Of a DNA stretch of 33,448 bases, positions 26,997 through 33,448 are shown one piece after another. Origin of the DNA: an uncultured Saprospiraceae bacterium. GTDB taxonomy: Bacteria > Bacteroidota > Bacteroidia > Chitinophagales > Saprospiraceae. Location: assembly GCA_937961455.1 (NCBI GenBank), contig CALGNN010000198.1, positions 1 to 33,448 of the forward strand. The letters are read 5' to 3'. Each line of letters begins with the position of its first letter. Within the stretch, counting starts at the first letter, position 1. Under the pieces are notes generated by a model. The model was not told where the DNA came from. It did not search any database and was given only the letters and a program-made list of their open reading frames with translations. The translations under genes and the position numbers were made by a program.

Positions 26997-27146
26997 GTAT
27001 TTTAATTGATAGCTAAAAATGAATGATATATCTTAATATTTTGCTATTATTCATGTTGATTTCATAGTAAATATTACTCGATTTTATATGTGTTTGGATC
27101 TTCACACATTAAGCCGAGCAAATTTTTAAAAATTAAATTTATTTAA

Positions 27147-28808
27147 ATGAGTGATCAAAGACCTTGGCTCAAGAATTATCCAAGCGGAATACCTGTAAAT
27201 ATCAATGTTGAAGAGTACAACACGCTCTTAGATTTTTTTAATGATTGTTTTGCAAAATTTAGATCAAAGCCCGCATTCTATTGTATGGGCAAGTCCCTTA
27301 GCTATGATGACATTGATAAAATGTCTACGCAGTTTGGTGCTTATTTGATCAGTAGAGGATTAAAAAGAGGCGATAAGGTAGCCTTAATGATGCCTAATTT
27401 ATTGCAGTATCCTATTGCGGTTGTGGGTTGTTTGAAAGCTGGCTTAATAGTCGTGAACACAAATCCTTTGTACACTCCTAGAGAAATGCATCACCAGTTT
27501 AATGATTCTGATGTGAGTGCTATTTTGATTGCCGAGAATTTTGCTTCAAACCTTCAGTCAATTTTACATGAAACAAAAATAAATACCGTCATAGTTACTT
27601 CAATTGGAGCGATGCTAGGTGGCGTTAAGAAAGTACTTACGAATTTTGTCGTTCGTAAGATTAAGAAAATGGTGCCAAAGTATGACATTCCGAATGTTGT
27701 AACATTTAACGAGGCACTGAGTGCAGGAAAGAAATTTAAAATTCCTGAATTCACTGGGAGTCCTGAGGATGTAATTGTACATCAGTATACAGGAGGAACT
27801 ACAGGAGTTTCCAAAGGCGCTATGCTTACGAATAGAAATTTAGTGGCAAACATGCTTCAAATCAAAGCTTGGATGAAACCATTTTTGAAAGGTGAAGAAT
27901 TGAATGCATTATCTCCTTTACCGATGTATCACATTTTTGCTTTTTCTGCAAATGTCCTTGCAATGATGAGTATGGGTGTACATACCATATTAGTGGTGAA
28001 TCCTAGAGATTTGAAGACTGTGATGAAAGAGTTTAAGGATCATAAGATTACTTCTATGACTGGAGTAAATACTTTATTTAATGGTCTGTTGAATCATCCT
28101 GATTTTGCTGCTTTAGATTTTAGTCATCTTGCAATGACCGTAGGTGGAGGTACTGCGGTACAAAAAGCAGTTGCTGAAAGATGGAAGGCAGTTACAGGCT
28201 GTGATTTATGTGAAGGTTATGGGATGACAGAGTCTTCTCCTGTAGCAACTACGAATCCATTAAATGGAACAGGAAGATTAGGTACCATTGGTGTCCCAGT
28301 TCCTTCCACAGATATGAGAATTGTAAGTGAAGAAGGAGATGTATTAGCTGTTGGAGAACAGGGAGAAATTCAAATCAAGGGTCCTCAAGTAATGAAAGGG
28401 TATTATAATAGACCAGAGGCAACAGCTGAAACCATTAAAGATGGATGGTTATGTACAGGAGATATTGGCTTGATGGATGAAGATGGATTTTTCAAAATTG
28501 TAGATCGAAAGAAAGACATGATTTTGGTTTCAGGTTTCAATGTATATCCAAACGAAATCGAAGACGTCTTGGCAATGCATCCGAAAGTGATGGAATCTGC
28601 TGCAGTTGGGGTAAAGGATGATAAGTCTGGAGAAATTGTTAAAATATTTGTAGTTAAAAAGGATGATACCTTAACAGAGGAGGAATTAATCGCACATTGT
28701 AGAGAGAATCTAACTGGCTATAAAATTCCAAAGTTGGTAGAATTTAGAGATGATCTTCCTAAGACGAATGTTGGTAAAATCTTGAGAAGAGAACTCAGAG
28801 ATAAATAA
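27147..28808 (+). CDS. fadD: Long-chain fatty acid-CoA ligase
   Basis: Activates fatty acids to acyl-CoA via an acyl-adenylate. It is an ANL-superfamily enzyme of 553 residues. The phosphate-binding loop is YTGGTTGVSKGA (214-225). The adenine motif is EGYGMTESSP (356-365). The linker and hinge are in GDIGLMDEDGFFKIVDRKKD, followed by VSGFNVYPNEIEDVLAMHP. The catalytic lysine is Lys544 in TNVGKILRREL. The N-terminal pattern NPLYTPREMHHQFNDSDV is typical of FadD. Chain-length preference cannot be read. It is divergent from rpsA and ends in a shared bidirectional terminator. Confidence 0.94.
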   Translation: MSDQRPWLKNYPSGIPVNINVEEYNTLLDFFNDCFAKFRSKPAFYCMGKSLSYDDIDKMSTQFGAYLISRGLKRGDKVALMMPNLLQYPIAVVGCLKAGLIVVNTNPLYTPREMHHQFNDSDVSAILIAENFASNLQSILHETKINTVIVTSIGAMLGGVKKVLTNFVVRKIKKMVPKYDIPNVVTFNEALSAGKKFKIPEFTGSPEDVIVHQYTGGTTGVSKGAMLTNRNLVANMLQIKAWMKPFLKGEELNALSPLPMYHIFAFSANVLAMMSMGVHTILVVNPRDLKTVMKEFKDHKITSMTGVNTLFNGLLNHPDFAALDFSHLAMTVGGGTAVQKAVAERWKAVTGCDLCEGYGMTESSPVATTNPLNGTGRLGTIGVPVPSTDMRIVSEEGDVLAVGEQGEIQIKGPQVMKGYYNRPEATAETIKDGWLCTGDIGLMDEDGFFKIVDRKKDMILVSGFNVYPNEIEDVLAMHPKVMESAAVGVKDDKSGEIVKIFVVKKDDTLTEEELIAHCRENLTGYKIPKLVEFRDDLPKTNVGKILRRELRDK

Positions 28809-28828
28809 TCAAAAATACTAGCGGACAT

Positions 28829-28862
28829 AAAAAAAGCTCTGGAATAACTCCAGAGCTTTTTT
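28829..28862. terminator. Bidirectional terminator between fadD and mscL
   Basis: AAAAAGCTCTGGA (28831-28843) pairs with TCCAGAGCTTTTT (28849-28861) around ATAAC. The GC-rich core is GCTCTGGA/TCCAGAGC, and A and T runs flank both sides, so it can stop both convergent transcripts. Confidence 0.93.
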
Positions 28863-28879
28863 ATTTTTTCTACTTAAGA

Positions 28880-29272
28880 TTACTTTTTAAGTGCATCTCT
28901 AATTTCAGCAAGTAGATCTTCTTGAGTTGGACCTGGCTCAGGTGCTCCACCTCTAGCTTTGTTGTATGCTCTAACCATCATAAACATCACAAAACCAACA
29001 ATGATTAAGTTGATAATAGTGTTTACCCACTTGCCCCATCTAATAGCATTCTCAGCAACATAACCCTCAGTTCCTTCTGCTCCTACTGCTTGAGAAAGTA
29101 CCACTTTTAGATTAGAGAAATCCATTCCTCCAGCAAAGTGCCCAACAACAGGCATTACGATATCTTCTACAAATCCATTCACAACTAAGCCAACTGCTCC
29201 AGCTAAAATTACAGCTACTGCAAAATCGATGACATTACCCGTTAGGATAAAATTTTTAAATTCCTTTAACAT
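28880..29272 (-). CDS. mscL: Large-conductance mechanosensitive channel
   Basis: Pentameric inner-membrane channel that opens under membrane tension to release solutes during osmotic downshock. It has 130 residues, the usual size. The N-terminal amphipathic helix is MLKEFKNFIL. TM1 (about 14-40) contains GNVIDFAVAVILAGAVG with the gate-lining small residues and ends at DIVMPVVG. A periplasmic loop carries MDFSNL. TM2 is about 79-101 (WVNTIINLIIVGFVMFMMVR). The cytoplasmic C-terminal helix is QEDLLAEIRDALKK. It stands alone between the fadD terminator and aconitase. Confidence 0.96.
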   Translation of the reverse strand: MLKEFKNFILTGNVIDFAVAVILAGAVGLVVNGFVEDIVMPVVGHFAGGMDFSNLKVVLSQAVGAEGTEGYVAENAIRWGKWVNTIINLIIVGFVMFMMVRAYNKARGGAPEPGPTQEDLLAEIRDALKK

Positions 29273-29386
29273 TGTTTTTTCGTTTAATAATTAATGAATA
29301 ATAGTCTTCGAATCGGACATTGAGATTAGGGGTGTAACATACGTCACACTCTAAAATTAGTAAAATAAATTTGAAATTGGCTATTA

Positions 29387-31654
29387 TTAGGCCTTGTTCT
29401 CTTCTCTAATTTTATTTAGTGCTGAACCTGCTCTCACCCATTCTATCTGTGCTTCATTGTAATCATGGGCTACTTCAAATTGATCACTTGTGCCATCTGA
29501 ATGGTTTAATACTACCGTAAGATTTACATCCGGAGTAAAATCATCAAAGCCTAAAATGTCTATACTATCATCTTGTCTTACCAAATCATAATCAGCTGGG
29601 TTGACAAAAGTGAGGGCTAGCATTCCTTGTTTCTTCAGATTTGTTTTGTGAATTCTGGCAAAAGATTTAACAATTACTGCATTCACTCCTAAGAATCTAG
29701 GTTCCATTGCTGCGTGTTCTCTAGAAGATCCTTCTCCCAAATTCTCTTCACCAAAAACTACAGTTCCCACACCCTTTGATTTATAGTATTTACCTAAATC
29801 TGGAGTGGTCATGTACTCGCCAGTGTCTACATTTAATACTGTATTGGTTTCACCATTAAATGCATTTACTGCTCCTATGTAACAATTTCCAGAAATATTT
29901 TCTAGGTGTCCTCTGAATTTCAACCATGGTCCTGCCATTGATATATGATCTGTTGTACACTTACCTTTAGCTTTAATGAATAGCCTCATTCCTTTTAGCT
30001 GATCTTGACTAATTGGCTTAAATGGTTCTAACAACTGAAGTCTATTGGATGCTGGATTGACATTTATTTCAATTCCTGATCCATCTTCAATTGGAGGAAT
30101 GAATCCCGCATCTTCTACGTCAAAACCATTAGGTGGAAGTTCGACGCCTGTTGGAGGATCTAATCTTACCTCTTCTCCATCTTCATTGATTAAACTATCT
30201 GTCAAAGGATTGAATTTCATGTCCCCTGCAATGGCCATTGCAGTTACAATTTCTGGAGAAGCTACAAATCCATGTGTATTTGGATTCCCATCATTTCTTT
30301 TTGCAAAGTTTCTATTGAAAGACGTAATGATAGAATTTTTTCGATCAGGATCATCTGTATGTCTTGCCCATTGTCCTATACATGGTCCACAAGCATTTGC
30401 TAAAACTAGACCGCCCATTTCTTCGAATGCTTTTAACTGACCATCTCTTTCTACAGTAAATCTAATTTGCTCTGAACCAGGAGTAACGGTAAATTCTGAT
30501 TTAACTTTTAATTTTTTTGCAACAGCTTGTCTTGCCAAAGAAGCCGCTCTATCCAAATCTTCATATGAAGAGTTTGTGCAAGACCCAATAAGTCCTACCT
30601 CTAATTTTGGAGGGTAGTTATTTTCTTCAACGGCCGCAGCAAACTTAGAGATAGGCCATGCAAGATCTGGAGTATAGGGTCCATTGATGTGTGGCTCTAA
30701 TGTGCTCAAATCAATTTCAATGAGTTGGTCAAAATATTTTTCTGGATTCTCATAGCACTCAGGATCTCCGGCTAAATGTGGTGCAATACTATCAGCTAGT
30801 GCAGCAACGTCTGCGCGTCCAGTAGCTTTTAAATATCTGCTCATGGATTCATCATAGCTAAAAGTAGATGTGGTAGCTCCAATCTCAGCTCCCATATTAC
30901 ATATGGTTCCTTTTCCTGTGCATGATAGTGATTCCGCTCCTGGTCCAAAGTATTCTACGATAGCTCCCGTACCTCCTTTGGCGGTTAAGATACCTGCAAC
31001 TTTGAGTATGACATCTTTAGATGAAGTCCAACCGCTCATTTTGCCTGTGAGTCTGACTCCAATAAGCTTAGGCATTTTAAGTTCCCATGGTATTCCTGCC
31101 ATTACATCAACAGCATCTGCTCCTCCAACTCCGATCGCTACCATTCCTAGACCCCCTCCATTTACAGTGTGAGAATCGGTCCCTATCATCATTCCTCCTG
31201 GGAAAGCATAATTTTCAAGTATAATTTGGTGAATGATTCCTGCACCTGGTTTCCAAAAACCAATTCCATATTTATTAGAAACATCCGCTAAGAAATCAAA
31301 AACTTCACTGCTGCTATCCATCGCATTTTTGAGATCTTCAGCAGCACCAACTTTAGCTTGTATTAAGTGATCACAGTGAACAGTACTCGGCACTGCAACT
31401 TTCTTTTTGCCTGCCATCATGAACTGAAGCAATGCCATTTGAGCAGTTGCATCTTGCATGGCTACTCGATCTGGACTGAAGAAAACATAATCTTCACCTC
31501 TCTTATACTCCTTCAAAGGAGAGTCGGGATGCAAATGTGTATAAAGAATTTTTTCAGATAAGCTTAATGGTCTTCCGAGGACAGCTCTAATCTTTTCAAT
31601 TTTTTCTGGGTAGGCTGAATAACTCGCCTTAATCATATCTATATCAAATGCCAT
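29387..31654 (-). CDS. acn: Aconitate hydratase (mitochondrial type)
   Basis: Isomerises citrate to isocitrate in the TCA cycle with a [4Fe-4S] cluster. Of 755 residues, the cluster ligands are Cys359 (GSCTNSS), Cys422 and Cys425 ([10 protein letters not shown]). This spacing corresponds closely to mitochondrial aconitase rather than to AcnA/IRP1 or AcnB. Other family segments are [36 protein letters not shown], and in the swivel domain [19 protein letters not shown]. It has a -7 box close upstream and is apparently monocistronic. The stop lies 114 bases from mscL. Confidence 0.96.
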   Translation of the reverse strand: MAFDIDMIKASYSAYPEKIEKIRAVLGRPLSLSEKILYTHLHPDSPLKEYKRGEDYVFFSPDRVAMQDATAQMALLQFMMAGKKKVAVPSTVHCDHLIQAKVGAAEDLKNAMDSSSEVFDFLADVSNKYGIGFWKPGAGIIHQIILENYAFPGGMMIGTDSHTVNGGGLGMVAIGVGGADAVDVMAGIPWELKMPKLIGVRLTGKMSGWTSSKDVILKVAGILTAKGGTGAIVEYFGPGAESLSCTGKGTICNMGAEIGATTSTFSYDESMSRYLKATGRADVAALADSIAPHLAGDPECYENPEKYFDQLIEIDLSTLEPHINGPYTPDLAWPISKFAAAVEENNYPPKLEVGLIGSCTNSSYEDLDRAASLARQAVAKKLKVKSEFTVTPGSEQIRFTVERDGQLKAFEEMGGLVLANACGPCIGQWARHTDDPDRKNSIITSFNRNFAKRNDGNPNTHGFVASPEIVTAMAIAGDMKFNPLTDSLINEDGEEVRLDPPTGVELPPNGFDVEDAGFIPPIEDGSGIEINVNPASNRLQLLEPFKPISQDQLKGMRLFIKAKGKCTTDHISMAGPWLKFRGHLENISGNCYIGAVNAFNGETNTVLNVDTGEYMTTPDLGKYYKSKGVGTVVFGEENLGEGSSREHAAMEPRFLGVNAVIVKSFARIHKTNLKKQGMLALTFVNPADYDLVRQDDSIDILGFDDFTPDVNLTVVLNHSDGTSDQFEVAHDYNEAQIEWVRAGSALNKIREENKA

Positions 31655-31681
31655 ATTCGTATACTTTTAATTTAGGAAGGT

Positions 31682-31689
31682 CAAATTTA
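31682..31689 (-). promoter_or_regulatory. -7 promoter box for aconitase
   Basis: On the minus strand TAAATTTG matches TAnnTTTG, 27 bases before the ATG. The rest of the 226-base gap to the OmpA-like gene (31690-31880) is very AT-rich; I saw no further box, hairpin or gene in it. Confidence 0.45.
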
Positions 31690-31880
31690 CATAATGATTT
31701 TAAAATCCGCTATAAATACAATAACTGTTCGCAGAGGAAGGTTTCGAAAAGCCTTATAAATTTTAAAATTTATTATATCGAATTATAATATATATGTGAC
31801 TTTTTTTGTGATTTAGTGTCTTAAAAATAACTAAGCCCCAAGTATTTTAAAACTTGCATTAATTAATTCCTTTCTGCATT

Positions 31881-32801
31881 ATGAAGTTTAAATTACCTCT
31901 CCTTTTTACACTCCTTTTCACCTGGATTGTAGGAGGCTCTCTACTATATTATTTTATTTGTTGTGGTGCTGCTGGGGCCCTTGGTTCAGTGGGAGCTGCT
32001 ACAAGTACTACTGCTGCAGTTGCTGCAAAAAAAATGGGCGGTGCTTTGTTATTAAAAGATGGAGCAGCCTTTTCTTCAGGAGCAAATGGACATTTCAGAT
32101 GGCCAATTAATTCTTACAATTATGAAACACCATTAAGTGGTGATATTAATGGAGCATTATCAGATGGATCTAAATATCTAAAAGATCATGCAAATAAATC
32201 TCTAACGATCACAGGTTGGTATAGAGACACAGAAACAAATAACAGCGCTTTTAGTGATTTAGGAATTGCTAGAGCAAACATTATAAAGGGACTCTTTGTG
32301 AATGAAGGAGTCAACGCGAATCAAATTCAACTTGCATCAAAAAAAGTAAGTGATGTCAATTACGACAAAACTTATTTATATGATGGAGTTGATTTTGGTT
32401 TTAATACCATTACAGCTTCAGGACCTGACACACGACTGCAAAGAATAAAAAATGATATTGTTGGAAAACCTATCATATTATATTTTAATACAAATGCAAG
32501 TAATCTAAATCTTTCACAATCTGAAAGACAGAAAATGACAGATATCCTATACTATCTGGATCGCGTAAATACAAGCAAATTAAATATTGCTGGTCATACT
32601 GATAATGTTGGGAATGTCAATTATAATATTGAGCTTGCTCAAAACCGTGCAGATTTTGTAAGGGATTATTTCAAAAGCAATGGAATTACCCTAGCAAAAA
32701 TGAATACTAATTCGTTTGGGCCAAACCAACCAATTGCCAACAATGGGACGCAAGAAGGGCGTGCTAAAAACAGAAGGGTCGAAGTCACCCTCAATAATTA
32801 A
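31881..32801 (+). CDS. Membrane-anchored protein with two OmpA-like domains
   Basis: A 306-residue envelope protein that probably links a membrane to peptidoglycan. Residues about 5-28 are a hydrophobic anchor (LPLLFTLLFTWIVGGSLLYY) with two cysteines at 27-28, then an Ala/Gly/Thr-rich linker to about 50. The C-terminal OmpA domain (about 197-304) has IAGHTDNVGNVNYNIELAQN with the expected peptidoglycan-binding Asp241 and Arg256, and ends GRAKNRRVEVTL. The region 80-155 looks like a degenerate first copy: LTITGWYRDTETN aligns with LNIAGHTDNVGN and LGIARANIIKGLF with LAQNRADFVRDYF. It precedes a coiled-coil gene by 36 bases on the same strand. Confidence 0.87.
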   Translation: MKFKLPLLFTLLFTWIVGGSLLYYFICCGAAGALGSVGAATSTTAAVAAKKMGGALLLKDGAAFSSGANGHFRWPINSYNYETPLSGDINGALSDGSKYLKDHANKSLTITGWYRDTETNNSAFSDLGIARANIIKGLFVNEGVNANQIQLASKKVSDVNYDKTYLYDGVDFGFNTITASGPDTRLQRIKNDIVGKPIILYFNTNASNLNLSQSERQKMTDILYYLDRVNTSKLNIAGHTDNVGNVNYNIELAQNRADFVRDYFKSNGITLAKMNTNSFGPNQPIANNGTQEGRAKNRRVEVTLNN

Positions 32802-32837
32802 TTACGTTTCATTTATTAAAAATTAAATCAGAAAACT

Positions 32838-33448
32838 ATGTGTTTTTTTCTTCCATTTCTCATTGGATTAGGGGCTGCACTTATTGGCGGACTTATTGGC
32901 TGGATTCTTAGAGGAAGACGTCTATTAGAACTTGAAGGTCAACTTGGTGAACTAAATTCTAAGCATACAAAATTAGGCTCAGATTTGGATTATTATAAAA
33001 CCAATTACACGAGCATCGATACAAAATATAAGTCTCTTGAATCTGATTTTGATGGAATTCAACTTCAATTAAATGACTGGAAATCTAAGCACAGCTCTTT
33101 ACAAGGGGAATATGATCTTCTACACAAAGACTATAATGCAGACAAAGCAAAAATAAGCGATAGAGATACAAAAATTAAGACTTATGAAACTCAGGTGTCA
33201 AGTCTAAATTCTGATTACACTACTGCAGTTTCTAAAATAAAAGGCCTAGAAAAAACAGAAGCTGATTGGAAAGTAAAATGGGATGGAATAGAAAAAGAAA
33301 AACAGGGACTTAATGCTAAAATTGGTGAATGGGAAGGCAAGTACAATGACCTACAAGGCAAGTACAATAGTTTGGAGAGCACGACAGGTGAATGGGAAGG
33401 CAAGTACAATGACTTACAAGGCAAGTACAATAGTTTAGAAAGCGCTAC
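32838..33448 (+). CDS. Membrane-anchored coiled-coil repeat protein (3' end cut by window)
   Basis: An open frame from the ATG at 32838 to the window edge (203 full codons, no stop). It begins MCFFLPFLIGLGAALIGGLI, a single hydrophobic anchor, then WILRGRRL, positive residues that would sit in the cytoplasm. After that the sequence is long helical coiled coil, rich in Leu, Lys, Glu and Ser (LEGQLGELNSKHTKLGSDLD), with heptads that become an exact tandem repeat at the end. There are no cysteines after residue 2 and no recognised domain in the visible part. It is co-directional with and 36 bases after the OmpA-like gene, so the two may act together in the envelope (inference). The C-terminus, which may hold a functional domain, is outside. 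Confidence 0.85.
   Translation, partial: MCFFLPFLIGLGAALIGGLIGWILRGRRLLELEGQLGELNSKHTKLGSDLDYYKTNYTSIDTKYKSLESDFDGIQLQLNDWKSKHSSLQGEYDLLHKDYNADKAKISDRDTKIKTYETQVSSLNSDYTTAVSKIKGLEKTEADWKVKWDGIEKEKQGLNAKIGEWEGKYNDLQGKYNSLESTTGEWEGKYNDLQGKYNSLESA
33324..33448 (+). repeat. 63-bp tandem coding repeat
   Basis: Two adjacent copies: 33324-33386, and 33387-33448 which lacks only the last base at the window edge. They differ at a few silent or near-silent sites. Each encodes 21 residues, three heptads: GEWEGKY NDLQGKY NSLESTT. GKYN recurs twice within each unit, so a smaller 21-bp period is visible. More copies may follow outside. Confidence 0.93.

Noticed and set aside
29366-29373. Plus-strand TAAATTTG box between mscL and aconitase
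   Set aside because: No plus-strand gene follows; chance match in AT-rich DNA.
30045-30440. Plus-strand 131-codon frame opposite aconitase
   Set aside because: It lies wholly within a highly conserved gene, has no domain or signal, and reflects codon bias on the other strand.
33215-33430. Minus-strand repeat-bearing frame at the right edge
   Set aside because: Antisense of the coiled-coil repeat gene, whose plus-strand frame is open from a good ATG with a membrane segment.
33324-33448. CRISPR-like direct repeats at the right end
   Set aside because: Repeats are adjacent without unique spacers and encode in-frame heptads.

Overview
The window looks like a piece of a chromosome from a Bacteroidota bacterium. 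The support is AT-rich DNA, -7 promoter boxes of the TAnnTTTG type, few Shine-Dalgarno sequences, lipoprotein signals, a gene for a DUF4783 protein, and an S1 ribosomal protein with an extra C-terminal helix-hairpin-helix domain. The style recalls Saprospiria or nearby lineages, but that finer placement is inference. No phage, insertion sequence, integrase or CRISPR array was seen. Most of the window is core chromosome with a few accessory genes.

Layout. (1) 1-4589, plus strand: a tight run of ligD (cut by the left edge), ku, an endonuclease/exonuclease/phosphatase (EEP) family nuclease whose start overlaps the ku stop, and a lipoprotein GH16 glucanase starting one base after that. LigD and Ku are bacterial non-homologous end joining. 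(2) 4651-5967: a lone cytochrome P450. (3) 10094-5974, minus strand: punA, uvrA and a small secreted protein in one direction. (4) 10130-15467, plus strand: the conserved rimP-nusA-infB translation/transcription operon, extended by a TIGR02757 family gene. Its leader contains a terminator-like hairpin, a possible attenuator. (5) 15487-20882: DUF4783 protein (minus), gpmI (plus), a large S9 family peptidase lipoprotein with an unexplained C-terminal domain (minus), and a small lipoprotein (plus). (6) 20963-21196, minus strand: a tRNA-Ile(GAT)/tRNA-Ala(TGC) pair like that of an rRNA operon spacer but with no rRNA genes, and with its own promoter-like box and terminator. (7) 24421-21261, minus strand: crtI-crtB-lycopene cyclase, enough to convert geranylgeranyl diphosphate to lycopene and then to a cyclised carotene. 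(8) rpsA (minus), fadD (plus), mscL (minus) and aconitase (minus), separated by clear hairpin terminators. (9) 31881-33448, plus strand: an inner-membrane-anchored protein with two OmpA-like domains, then the start of a membrane-anchored coiled-coil protein with an exact 63-bp tandem repeat, cut by the right edge.

The items most worth a second look are the ku-coupled nuclease, the rimP leader hairpin, the S1-helix-hairpin-helix fusion, the rRNA-free Ile/Ala tRNA doublet, the C-terminal extension of the S9 peptidase, and the OmpA/coiled-coil pair at the right end. All protein functions were assigned by reading motifs; no database search was run.
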